A stretch of 64,000 bases of DNA from Plasmopara viticola (lineage: Eukaryota > Oomycota > Peronosporomycetes > Peronosporales > Peronosporaceae), in the NCBI GenBank assembly GCA_001695595.3, contig MBPM02000049.1:496001-560000 (forward strand), written 5' to 3'. The notes beneath the pieces are model-generated. The model was given only the letters and a program-made list of their open reading frames with translations, ran no database searches and was not told the origin of the DNA. The position numbers and the translations under genes were made by a program. Positions 36,431-46,320 of the stretch are shown here, one piece after another. Positions within the stretch are counted from its first letter, which is position 1, and each line of letters opens with the position of its first letter.

Positions 36431-38650
36431 ATGGACCCGCTGGATCTGCTGGCCGACAACTTTCGCCCTGAGAGCCTATCCAGTCCAACCACTGCCATTG
36501 ATGTTGCTGGCTGCTTCAGCTCACCCGAAAAGGTTGCGCAAATGCAGGGTGAGGAGGAGAAACGTGAGGACAATTTGACCAGCGATAGCAGCTCCGATAA
36601 AGAAATCGATTTTCCAAATACTCAAGTGCTGGTACAAGAGGAATCTACGACTAATAAGCAGCCTCCAATGAATCCTGTTTCCCATCAGTCACCCATCAAG
36701 GAGCACACGTCGCCCATCAGACCCTGCAATGTGCCAATTAAACCACGATCGTCCCCCGATAAGGCTCGGTCGTCCCCTGACAAGTTGCGCTCGTCACCGA
36801 TCGAGGTACAGTTGTCTATGAAGGACCGATTGCCTGCAGAGCCGCTGCCATTGTCTGTGAAAGATTCAAAAGCTCCAGCCGCTCCATCCCTTATCGTTGA
36901 CAAGTCGGAGGATGACGACACACCCGAGGAGTTTCAAGCCAAAGGTGCAGAAGGCAAGTTTACTAAAGTCTTTCCCGCCATTTCTAAGCTCCTTGAGTCT
37001 AGTGGATGGCAAATTGCTCAGGGTATGAATACTCTATTCTGTGCTATGCCGGGGGTACAATTTTATAACTTTAAACCTAACATCAACGTGTTCGATTCGA
37101 AGTTAAAGGCGTGTTGGAAGTATATCGAGATTGCGGGTAAGGAGAAAAAGGATCAAGGTTACTCAGAGCTCTGGAATTTGCTTTGGCCTATTGCGGAGAA
37201 AAAGTTCCAATGGTTTACGATGGCTTGTAGATCCGAAACGTGGTACGTGGAGCCAGGGACGAAATTTGAGAACTTTATACCAAACGAGACAGTCTTTCAA
37301 AGTAAAAAGCGTGCTGTGCTTAAGTGCCTGGCCGTGGAAGTGGGTGAAATTAAACTTGGCGAGTCCGCTGAGGGTCATCAAATCGTGTCCTTTGCGCCGC
37401 GTGCAGTACAGCCAAAACCTGCATCTGCCGTGAAGAAAGCAAAGGCTTCTTTATTTAAAACCCCATCGCCCGCCTTGAAAACTGTCATGCGAACCACTCC
37501 ATCCTCGACCTCAAGTACTCACTTTGTCACGCCTGCAAAACAGGCGTCGGTCGCTTTAGCCACGTCTGGTGACAAGCGTAAACTTACGTCGTCGGCCGCT
37601 TCATCTGCATCTGGTGCCAAGCGTAAACTTTCGTCATCCCCATTAAAAGCCACAAAAAGTTCAGATTCTACTAAAAAGTTGAAGGCGGGCAAGGTTGGCA
37701 CAAAGAAAGTTACGACAAATCAGAAGACGAATAAAGTAATCCCTGCTGCCGTCTCAGACGTCAGTAAAGCGGATGTTTTTAAATTTTCTGCTCCTGAATT
37801 TCGGTGCTCGTTTGGTGTTTTGTACGCAAAGCTGCAGGACGAAGGCTGGTACCATAAAAGCGGAGTATTTGAGTATGATTATTTTTCGCCTACGTACACG
37901 GACACTACCAAGGAGATTAATGTCAACTACTTTCGGTCTCAAGCAGATCTGGAGGATTTTCTTAAAGTGAGCGGTACGTGGAAGCGCATTGAGGATGAAC
38001 TGCGACTAGAATACGAGCTGGCGGTGGAGGAAGAGCGTGAAAAAGCGCTGGAAAAACACCACCAGAGGCTGGAGCAGCAAGCAACACGAAAGCGAAACTT
38101 AGCACTTTATGGTCAACCTGCTGTCCAGAAGACAAAGAAGGTAAAAAAAACGTACAAGAAAACGTCCAGTGCTTCGCTATCAGACCAAAGCCGCTATCAG
38201 GGTGGAGTTGAGGCTGCTCAGGCTGCTGGAGTGGAGAAACACCTCTTGGAACCATCTAATATAAAATTTGGTACCGTATTGAAGAAACTAGTTGCACGCG
38301 GCTGGTATTATCGACCTGGACGGTTTGAATATGATTACTTTAAGCCTAGCGCGAACCCGAAAACTGCCGTGTCGGGTGAAGATCGCTTTGAAAGTGCTTC
38401 TGCTCTTGAGATTTACCTGAAGACGACCGGGTTGTGGGAACAGATTGCAGAAGAGGTCGCCCACGAAAAAGTTGCTGAGTGTGCCAATCCATATACGGAT
38501 CGGCCAGGAAGGCGGAACAAGCTCGAGTCACCACACCTGGCATCAGCTTTCTCGCCAAAGTCAGCAAATGGCGCTTCCGAGAAGGAGGATGTGAAGGCAA
38601 TCACCAACGATATTTGGGCCAATTCGCACGAGTTTGACTTTAATGAGTAA
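36431..38650 (+). CDS. Four-module protein related to the N-terminus of the Cdc6-like ATPase
   Basis: 739 residues, one exon. Four aromatic modules lie at about 177-234, 245-302, 459-514 and 612-666. The last two have the fullest form: GWY followed by a Gly, then YDYF, a Pro, and an F...L...YL/DFL end (module 3 also keeps VNYF; module 4 has EDRF there). Number, order and spacing match the Cdc6-like neighbour (two divergent modules, linker, two canonical modules), so the two are paralogues outside the ATPase. Residues 80-125 hold SPIK, SPIR, SPDK and SPDK; TPAK (367) and SPLK (403) follow: six CDK-consensus sites. Linkers are Lys/Ser-rich and basic, consistent with nuclear and DNA-bound. No family name is known to me. 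Start ATG 36431 follows AT-rich leader with CAATTT, part of an initiator core. Confidence 0.9.
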   Translation: MDPLDLLADNFRPESLSSPTTAIDVAGCFSSPEKVAQMQGEEEKREDNLTSDSSSDKEIDFPNTQVLVQEESTTNKQPPMNPVSHQSPIKEHTSPIRPCNVPIKPRSSPDKARSSPDKLRSSPIEVQLSMKDRLPAEPLPLSVKDSKAPAAPSLIVDKSEDDDTPEEFQAKGAEGKFTKVFPAISKLLESSGWQIAQGMNTLFCAMPGVQFYNFKPNINVFDSKLKACWKYIEIAGKEKKDQGYSELWNLLWPIAEKKFQWFTMACRSETWYVEPGTKFENFIPNETVFQSKKRAVLKCLAVEVGEIKLGESAEGHQIVSFAPRAVQPKPASAVKKAKASLFKTPSPALKTVMRTTPSSTSSTHFVTPAKQASVALATSGDKRKLTSSAASSASGAKRKLSSSPLKATKSSDSTKKLKAGKVGTKKVTTNQKTNKVIPAAVSDVSKADVFKFSAPEFRCSFGVLYAKLQDEGWYHKSGVFEYDYFSPTYTDTTKEINVNYFRSQADLEDFLKVSGTWKRIEDELRLEYELAVEEEREKALEKHHQRLEQQATRKRNLALYGQPAVQKTKKVKKTYKKTSSASLSDQSRYQGGVEAAQAAGVEKHLLEPSNIKFGTVLKKLVARGWYYRPGRFEYDYFKPSANPKTAVSGEDRFESASALEIYLKTTGLWEQIAEEVAHEKVAECANPYTDRPGRRNKLESPHLASAFSPKSANGASEKEDVKAITNDIWANSHEFDFNE

Positions 38651-38758
38651 GCTTGCTTTTAGTAGATATGTGCCAGATTTGATATGCTAGAATTGGGAAT
38701 GCATGTGACAGTAGTGATGTAGCAGTACGCTAACAGCTCGATGATGCTATAATGGATA

Positions 38759-39378
38759 TTACAAGACCCCCTTAAGAGATGCGCCGGCGCGGCGATTTAT
38801 GTTCTGACGCTCAGCTTCGATGTGATCTATGTTTTGCTTTAGTTTCTAGAGGAAGGCAACAACACCGTGTCAGCTTATACTTCAGCAATTGACGCAAGCT
38901 TCATGCTGTACCGCAATGTCCTCAGCTGTGGCGTCCTTAGTTGGCGTTGCAGTAAGATTCGACATGTCAGCGTCCGCCATCTGATAATAACAACAGCGGG
39001 TATGAATTTACTGCATTGGCAACAACTACCATTAGAATTTAGCGTACCCTTGAGCTCAGTCGATTAAGCATCTCGACGATTCGGTCTTTGTCCGCTGCAC
39101 GCGACATTTTTGCAGTTAGTAAACCTTTCTTTCCTTTTTTGCCCAGCTTTAGACCGTGCTCCTACTATAGGCATCTGCTGTGTCGTACGGATGTTGATCC
39201 GTCTGGTTCTCGCTACAAATTAGAGCAGTTAGAACCACGGCTAATCGAATCTCTGGAGCGATGCAAATGATAATGGCCAAAACGCATTATCTGTCTTTTC
39301 CTACATCTTTTCAAATACCGAGTCCATAAGCTTCTTGAGCTTGTGGATGTCGTCCTGCATTTGCATGATCTGCTCCAT
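38759..39378 (-). CDS. Small five-exon coiled-coil protein (107 aa)
   Basis: Found by joining short open segments: exons 39378-39305, 39212-39166, 39094-39048, 38980-38912 and 38845-38759 (TAA). The introns are 92, 71, 67 and 66 nt, all GT-AG, and their phases agree across all four junctions. Introns 1 and 2 have a CTAAC branch-type sequence 15-30 nt before the acceptor. The product starts MEQIMQMQDDIHKLKKLMDS, has acidic and Lys-rich heptad-like helices at both ends, and ends RRAGASLKGVL. No signal peptide or membrane segment. I do not recognise the family; small coiled-coil subunits of larger complexes look like this. It is divergent from LEO1 with 74 bp between start codons. Exon structure is predicted from sequence only. 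Confidence 0.65.
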
Positions 39379-39414
39379 TGTTTCTAAATGTCAGTAAATC
39401 ACGGACTAGGTACA

Positions 39415-39427
39415 CATTTCCCATTTT
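39415..39427 (+). promoter_or_regulatory. Oomycete initiator element of LEO1
   Basis: CATTTCCCATTTT matches every position of the oomycete Inr core CATTYBNCAWTTT and sits 25 bp before the LEO1 ATG. It lies in the 74-bp space shared with the divergent small gene. Confidence 0.65.
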
Positions 39428-39452
39428 TTACGTTGAAAACTCAATTTTTAAG

Positions 39453-40901
39453 ATGGGGTCGTCCCCGGAAGCCCAGTCGGGCAGTAGCAGTAGTAGTGAG
39501 GACGAATTTGACCTAGGTGGCTCCACACTGAAGTCTAATAATGATACACATGTGAGTGACAAGCCCGCAGATCTTTTCAGCGACGACAGCAACGACGAGG
39601 ACGACAACAGGGAGGGGGCTGACAAGAAGAGGGTGGTAACACCCAAGAAAGAAGAAAAAGACAAGGAAATGGAGGATCTTTTTGGATCGGATTACGATTC
39701 AGAGGAGGAGGAATTTAAAGCCTCGTACGTCACGGCGCACTTTCATTCCCAGGGCATTATTAATTATATGTTATGAATGACCAGAGGTGTGAAGGAGTCG
39801 CCTGCAGACGACAGCAAACGCAGTAATGAGGTCCTTTATAGAGATGAAGCTGGCAATCGCAGTGCATCTGGAGGTGGTGATGGCGACAATGGCTACTTTG
39901 ACAATATGTGGCTACCCAGGACTCCTAAAGCTCCGAAAACGGCCAAGTACTTCATTAGCAAGATACCTAACATTCTCCGTCTCGTGCCGGAGCCGTACAC
40001 TAAGGAAGCTATTCGAGCTGAGATGGACAATCCGTCTGATGAGACACTATACCGCACTTACGTACGCTGGCGCTACAAACGTGACCCTGCAACAGGCCGC
40101 GTACTGCTGGACGAGAAGACAAAGCTGCCACTGCGAGAATCAAACGCTAAGCTGGTACAATGGGAAGACGGTACATTTTCCATGTTCGTGGGAAAAGAAG
40201 CCTTGACGCTGTCCCGTCAGAAACTGGCCAACTCATTTTTGTTCGTCAATGAGATGGCAAGTGATAGTCCGCACTTCCAGGATAGTGACGATGTCGTGCC
40301 AGGCCAGGAAAGTGTTCTGGAATGTCACGCTCGTCTCAAGGAAAAATTTACAATTCGTCCGATGACCACAGCCAGCAAGTCGCACAAGAGTCTCACCATG
40401 TCTATGCGTGCCAAACACAACAAGAGTCTGCAGAAGCTAAAAGAGTACATTTCAGAGCTGGATGGGGAGCGTGAACAAGAGCAACGAGTCAAGATCACGG
40501 ACGAAAAGTTGCGTCTACAAAATCGTAAGAAGGCGCGTCAGGGGTACGAGTACGACCGCGAACGCTCCTCACGCATGGATGCGCGATTTTTAGAAGAAGG
40601 GTATGATGCGACAGACTATGACGACGATGAACACGTCGGGGCGATTAAAGAGCAGTTTAGTAAGCGCAAAACTTCAGTGGTACAGCGCAAGCCTGGTGTC
40701 CGTCGTCCAGTGCCTGGTGGCGGCTTCGACGAGTACCGCAGTAGCCAGCGCCAGCGTGAACTTAAGCGTGAGCGGGATGTTGACGGGTCCGAGAGTGACA
40801 ACGATGCTGGCGAGGCTGAAGGTGAGGAGGAAGAAGAAGAGGAAGAAATGGTCATTCGCAGCCACAAACGACGCACTGTGGACGAAGAGGACTCAGAGTA
40901 A
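39453..40901 (+). CDS. LEO1: RNA polymerase-associated protein LEO1 (Paf1 complex)
   Basis: Subunit of the nuclear Paf1 complex, which travels with RNA polymerase II and supports histone modification during elongation. Exon 1 is 39453-39724 and exon 2 is 39785-40901, with a 60-nt GT-AG intron (39725-39784) that splits a Ser codon; total 462 residues. The N-terminus is acidic and Ser-rich (SSSSSEDEFD, DLFGSDYDSEEEE), as usual for Leo1. The conserved domain follows (about 135-330), with FISKIPNILRLVPEPY, a YVRWRYKRDP stretch, the QWEDGTFSMFVG stretch and the basic helix around RLQNRKKARQGYEYDRERSS. The tail is Glu-rich (DAGEAEGEEEEEEEE). I chose the ATG at 39453 because it follows the initiator and begins the acidic region. 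Confidence 0.93.
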
Positions 40902-41600
40902 GTTTGGAACGGTAATCGTACAATATAGCCGATGTATCGTTCGCATATGCCCATCCATTGAATATTCCACTTTAAAGAAAAATGTATCTTAAACTATTAA
41001 TTTTATACATAATATTTAGCTGAAAGTAAACGGATTTAAAAAAAAAAATTGCTGGTAGAGCTGGGTATGTAACGTAGATTGTCTATTTGGTTCCCACTTG
41101 AAGACCAAAAGTCCAAAAAGTTCTAATATCTCAGCATATCCGATTCTATACTTTTTGCCAGAGGTACAACCTCTGCGTAGTGAGTCGTCATCCTTAAGCC
41201 TCTCTTGAAGTGTGAAAAAATCGAGTATTAAGGAATAGATACGTGTGGTGTGTAACGCCTGCTATTACGCTAGAAAAAAATATTTCTCTACTTGATCGCT
41301 CACTTGTACTCTGCTGATCGGACTGGTGGATCACATATGTTCCAATATGCACATAGATCGCGAATGATCCTATGCGTAAAAAAATCTCACCTGATTTAAT
41401 GCGCAAGTGGATCGACCTGATCTACTTTGTGGAGCATGGCCGATCGTGTATTGCCTTGCGATCATACTTATGTCATTCAATAGATTGGCTCGCCCTGGCA
41501 ACTAATCAAAAGTGCACCGAGATTGTGAGTTTTTTGCTTGCACTACATGTGTCGATTCCGATATTCAAAGCCCCGCACCACTCATTTACAAATGAAAGTA
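40902..41600. other. LEO1 downstream region, no gene seen
   Basis: About 700 bp of AT-rich sequence between LEO1 and the first recognisable tRNA-repeat unit. A 77-codon open frame (41372-41605) has no recognisable domain. Confidence 0.5.
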
Positions 41601-41791
41601 CATGATGCCTAATTGTAGATTTCGCAGGCGAAATCTGCTTGCGTTTTCAATGTATATTATATATATAGCCACAAATGGCGAACCGAGCATAATGTACCAG
41701 CAAAGTGTAGCAGCAACAACAATAGCCTTCTTTGTATCGCGCGAAATCTTTTTGAGCACTGTCACGATAAAAAAGATGGCTGGTACGCTGT

Positions 41792-41873
41792 GGTATCGAT
41801 GAAGTCTGAGCCCACGCAGGCTGGCATAACCAGCAGATCTTATGTCCATCCCCTTTTTGTGGAACTTGTCTAG
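41792..41873 (-). pseudogene. tRNA-Leu-like relic
   Basis: Only CCCACGCAGGCTGGCAT and parts of the acceptor side match the array tRNA; the anticodon stem is gone. Recognised by the flanking repeat blocks. Confidence 0.5.
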
Positions 41874-42199
41874 TCTCTTCACCACTCAAGCTTTAAATGA
41901 CACTTGTTGATATGGCAATATTGTATATTTATTACTCGCACTACAACATATCGTAGCTAAGTGTCAGCTCCTCAACTGAAAGCTTCGCATCACCAATTTA
42001 CAAATTGATCATTTACGATGCCTTTCTTTTGATCTTACCGACTTCCATGATACCTGCTTTTGGAAAACCGGATATATATCACCACAAAATGCGATCCGAG
42101 AATAAATCACCACCAACATGTAGCAGTATAGACAACAGCCTTTTTTGTATTCGGAACTTCTCCGTGTGCTGCGACACAATATAACGAAGACTGGTACGT

Positions 42200-42285
42200 T
42201 GTGTCGGTGGGGCTTGAATAAACGCAGGCTGGCATGTCCAGCGTATCGTTAGTCCGCCGCCCCAGACCGCTCGCACAAGATGACT
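42200..42285 (-). pseudogene. tRNA-Leu-like relic
   Basis: GGTGGGGCTTGAA, CGCAGGCTGGCATGTC and AGTCCGCC survive; acceptor and anticodon stems do not pair. Confidence 0.6.
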
Positions 42286-42593
42286 GTTTAGCATCGATAT
42301 CACTCAAGTTTTAAACTAGACTTGTGCTACAACATGTCGTAACTAGTTGTCACCTCCGTAATCGAAAGCCTAGCGTCACCTAATCACATATTATGAGCTT
42401 ACGACGCCTTCCGCTTGATCTTTCTGGTAAGTCGCTAATCTTATCTTTCTTGCAAGCTTGGTATTTTTTACCACAAAGTGCGATCTGAGCATAAATTGCC
42501 AACAACTTACAGCAACAACGACAACAGCCTAGTTTATTTTTTCGAATTCTCTTCATGTGCAGCAACACGTCGAAACAAAGAAAAGGGCACTGT

Positions 42594-42668
42594 GATATTT
42601 GTGGGGTCTGATCGTGCGCATCTAGCTAATATAAATTCTACTTCCTTAGACCACTTGGGCACGACATT
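42594..42668 (-). pseudogene. tRNA-Leu-like relic
   Basis: Keeps GTGGGGTCTGA and TTAGACCACTTGGGC (D-arm side); the middle is replaced and no anticodon can be read. Confidence 0.5.
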
Positions 42669-42977
42669 TGTCGAATCATTCCATTTGAATCCTAATTGCC
42701 CTTGTCAATATGATTATTGTATTTTATTGCGTGCACTATAACATTGTAGCTTGTTGTCAATCCGCAATTAGGAGCCTCGCCTCACCAATTCGCAGATTAA
42801 AAGCTTATGACGCCTTCCGGATAATGTGATGAGTTCTGCTTCTAGCAAGCCTACTATGTATCACCCCGATAAAGCATTAATTACCAACAACATGTAGCAG
42901 CAACGAAAGCAGCCTTCTTTGCATTGCGAAAGAAATTCTTGTGCAGCGACACATTTAAACGAAGACAAGTACGTTAT

Positions 42978-43061
42978 GGTATAGAAGAGGTGGATCCCAT
43001 GCAGGGAAGCATTTCGAGCTGATCTTATTTTCGCCCTCTTGGACCACATGGGCCAGATATC
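42978..43061 (-). pseudogene. tRNA-Leu-like relic
   Basis: Recognised from ATCCCATGCAGG, GATCTTATTTTCGCC and GGACCACATGGGCCAGATATC. Stems are disrupted. Confidence 0.5.
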
Positions 43062-43125
43062 TGTAGCACGTATTTATTATTCACGATTTCACACACATTT
43101 GCCCCGCACCCTTTCTTCAAAGACT

Positions 43126-43241
43126 ATGAGCTTTTGGCTTGGTCTTGCTGGCACGTTAGTAACACTATGGAATCTGCTTCGGCAAGTAATCCGATAGTTT
43201 TACTAGCTTGCCAGCAAGACCAAGCGGAGTCAAAAGCTCAT
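43126..43241. repeat. Inverted repeat made from a tRNA-array spacer
   Basis: Left arm 43126-43153 and right arm 43209-43241 are reverse complements over the block GCTTGGTCTTGCTGGCA, with a small insertion in the right arm. The left arm and loop follow the normal spacer order (TGCTGGCA, then TGCTTCGGC), so part of a unit was duplicated in reverse here, beside the MULE-like fragment. Confidence 0.75.
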
Positions 43242-43264
43242 ATCGGCTGTTGACTTGACAGCAC

Positions 43265-43471
43265 TAGTCTATCGTGGACCGTTGCCTAGTCACCAATGGA
43301 ATCGGCAATCCACTTTCTCAGAGTTGCATGTCCTCTTTCGATTCGCGATGTTGCTTCATGGCTGAAGTGGTTTATATGTTTCGTCCAGGCTAAAACAAGC
43401 TTTTCTTTGCAAAAAATCCACTTTGCTTCCAAATATGCATAGTCACCATAGTTTATGTCATTTTGCAACAT
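43265..43471 (-). pseudogene. MULE-like transposase fragment
   Basis: Minus-strand frame with a TSRIERGHATLRKWI stretch, then SIGD, a stop, ATVHDRL. This resembles the conserved end of MULE-type transposases (SR.EGAH..LK..., STGDL). Premature TAG in frame, no DDE residues and no terminal repeats seen; a scrap inserted in the array. Confidence 0.55.
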
Positions 43472-43912
43472 CGTTTACTTCTCGTAAAACTCTTCTTCGG
43501 TGGCTCAACGATACGCTGCACACCAACTTCCGTAGAAATTCTTCCAAGCTTCATCTGAAGCAACATGCTTTTAAACATTTGCATGCACATTTTTGTCGAT
43601 GTGACAGATGTAAAGAAAGATTGTTGCTATCGGAAGAACAAGATGAATCTCGACCGTCAAGGCTAACTCTCGATTGGAAACGATTGCTATAGGCCCAGTG
43701 GCTATCTTACTGAAAGCATTCACCAGTTGCTCCAGTGCTCAAATGTAATCTACCTCTCTCTCGCGCCATACGACTACGTAACACAGAGAGTCCACACAGT
43801 GCGATCCGAGCGCAAATTACCAATAGCATACACCAGCAACAACAAAGGATTTTTTGGTTTTGCGAAACAAATTGTGTGCTTCGACAATCTGGAACGAAGA
43901 CAAGCATGATGT

Positions 43913-43997
43913 GGTATCTGCGGGTTTCGGACCCACGCAGACTGGCATCTCTAGCGGATGATAAGTCCGCCCCCATAGACCACTCGGGCAAGATACT
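43913..43997 (-). tRNA. tRNA-Leu body with UAU anticodon (probable pseudogene)
   Basis: 85 nt. The anticodon stem pairs (GCGGA / TCCGC) and the loop CTTATCA puts UAU (Ile) at the anticodon. The 5' base no longer pairs (A opposite C). Confidence 0.65.
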
Positions 43998-44303
43998 TCG
44001 TTTACGTCTATATCACTCAAGCTTCAAAAACGCACCTTTTAATATGACGACATTGTTTTTTAATCTATGCAATACAATATGCCGTAGCTAGTTGTCAGCC
44101 CAGCTATTGGAGCCCCGCATCCCTTATTCACAGACCATAAGCTTAAGAAGCTTTTCTTGATCGTGCTGGCAATTTAGTTTTTCTATGGGACCTGCTTCGG
44201 AGAGTTCAAAATTTATTACCACAAAGTGCGATCCGAGTATAAAATTCAAACAACAAATAGCAGCAACGACCATTACTTTCTTTGTTTTGCGAAAATAAAC
44301 CGT

Positions 44304-44388
44304 GGTATCTATGGGGTTTGAACCCACGCAGACTGGCATGTCTAGCGGATCTTAAGTCCGCCCCCTAAGACCACTCGGGCAAGATACC
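44304..44388 (-). tRNA. tRNA-Leu(UAA)
   Basis: 85 nt, perfect 7-bp acceptor stem (GGTATCT / AGATACC), anticodon loop CTTAAGA (UAA), short long-variable-arm stem AGAC / GTCT, T-loop TTCAAAC. Best-preserved copy in the left block. Confidence 0.9.
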
Positions 44389-44694
44389 TCGCTTACGTCA
44401 ATATCACTCAAGCTTTAAAACCGCGACTTTTATATAGCGACATTGTATTTCAGTTTATGTACTACAATATGCCGTAGCTAGTTGCCAGCTCAGCAATTGA
44501 AAGCCCCGCATCACTTGTTCACGACTATATGCTTGAGAAGGCTTCCTTTTGATCGTGGCGAAAATTAATTGATATATGGGACCTGCTTCGGAAAGTCCAA
44601 ATTATTTTACCACAAAGTGCGATCCGAGTATAAATTACAAACAACATATAGCAGCAACGACCATTGCTTTCTTTGTTTTTCGAAAAGAAACCGT

Positions 44695-44779
44695 GCTATC
44701 TGTGGGGTTTGAACATACGCAGACTGGCATGTCTAGCGGATCTTGAGTTCGCCCTTTTAGACCACTCGGGCAAGATACT
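44695..44779 (-). pseudogene. tRNA-Leu-like copy with CAA anticodon
   Basis: Loop CTCAAGA gives CAA, still a Leu anticodon, but one anticodon-stem pair, the acceptor ends and the T-stem are mismatched. Confidence 0.65.
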
Positions 44780-45061
44780 TCGTTTGCGTCGAATCACTCA
44801 AGCTTCAAAACCCACCTTTTGATATGACGACATTGTAATTTTTCTTTTGCAATACAATATACCGTAGCTTGTTGTCAGCCCAGCAAATGAAAGCCCCGCA
44901 TCACTTGTATACAGACTACAAGCCTAAAACGCCTATCTCTTGATCGTGCTATGGGGCCAGCTTTGGCGAATAACGCATATAGCAGCAACGACAACATTTT
45001 CTTTTGTTTTGCGACAAAAATTCGTGTGCTGCGACTGTTTGAACGAAGACAAGAATGCTGA

Positions 45062-45146
45062 GGAATTTGTAGGGTTTGAACCCAAGTAGACTGGCATGTC
45101 TAGCGGATGTTACGTCCGCTTCCTCAGGCCATTCGGGTGAATTACC
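45062..45146 (-). pseudogene. tRNA-Leu-like copy, damaged
   Basis: Loop CGTAACA keeps UAA but the invariant U33 is G; the acceptor stem is mismatched. Confidence 0.65.
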
Positions 45147-45474
45147 TGTGCTCCGTCTATATCACTCAAGCTTCAAAAACGCACCCTTTAGTACGACGGC
45201 ATGGTTTTCAATTTTATGCACTTCAATATGCGAAGCTAGTCGTCAGCTCGGCAAGTGATAGCCCTGCATCGTTTCTTCACACACTATAAGCTTAAGAAGC
45301 CTTCCTTTGATCGTGCTAGCAATATAATTTTTCTGTGGGACCTGCTAATATGTATTATCACATAGTTCGATCCGAGCACAAAATTCCAACAGAATATAGC
45401 AGCAACGACAATAGCTTCTTTGTTTGGCGAAAAAAAATCGTGTGCTGCGACTATTTGAACGAAGACAAGCACGC

Positions 45475-45552
45475 TAAGGGTTGGAACCCACGCAGATTGG
45501 CATGTCTAGCGGATGTCAAGTCCGCCCTCTTAGACCACTCGGGTAAGATACC
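45475..45552 (-). pseudogene. tRNA-Leu-like copy, 3' end lost, UGA anticodon
   Basis: The acceptor 3' strand is deleted. The anticodon stem pairs and loop CTTGACA gives UGA (Ser). Confidence 0.65.
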
Positions 45553-45892
45553 TCTTCACGTCTATATCACTCAAGCTTCAAAACGCACCTTTTATATGGC
45601 AAAATTAAGTTTATTTCATGAACTATAATATGCCGTAGCTAGTTGTCGACTCGACCATTGAAAGCCCCGCATCACTTATTCACATCTATATGCTTAAGAA
45701 GCCTTCCTTTTGATCGTGCTGGCAATTTAGTTATTGTATGGGACCTGCTTCGGCGAACTTGATATCTATCACCTATAAGTCCGATCCGAGCACAAATTTC
45801 CCACAGCATATAGCAGCAACGACCATAGCTTTTTTTGTTTTGCGACAAAAATTCGTGTGCTGCTACTATTTGAACGAAGACAAGCATGCTGT

Positions 45893-45977
45893 GATATCTG
45901 CGGGGTCTGAATTCACGCAGATTGGTATGTCTAGCGGATCTTAAGTCCGCCTCCTTAGACCACTCGGGCAAGATAGC
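45893..45977 (-). pseudogene. tRNA-Leu(UAA)-like, weakened stems
   Basis: Full length, loop CTTAAGA (UAA), one acceptor mismatch, two T-stem mismatches. Confidence 0.65.
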
Positions 45978-46320
45978 TCGTTTGCGTCTATGTCACTCAA
46001 GCTCCAGAAACGCACCTTTTATATGACGACATTGTATTTTATCTTATGCAATACAGTATGCCGAAGCTAGTTTCCGGCTCAGCAATTGAAAGCCCCGCAT
46101 CACTTATATACAACTATATGCTTAAGTAGCTTCCCTTTTGATCGTGCTGACAATTTAGTTATTGTATGGGACCTTCTTCGGCGAACTCAATATAAATTAC
46201 CTCAAAGTGCGATCCGAGCACAAATTTTCAACAGCATATAGCAGCAACGACAATAGCTTTTGTCGTTTTGCGAAAAATATTCGTGTGCTGCGACCATTTA
46301 GACGAAGACAAGCACGCTGT

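Noticed and set aside
43423..43692. 89-codon plus-strand open frame with Cys/His residues, considered as a zinc-finger gene
   Set aside because: No regular Cys-His spacing and antisense to or beside the MULE-like fragment; not supportable.
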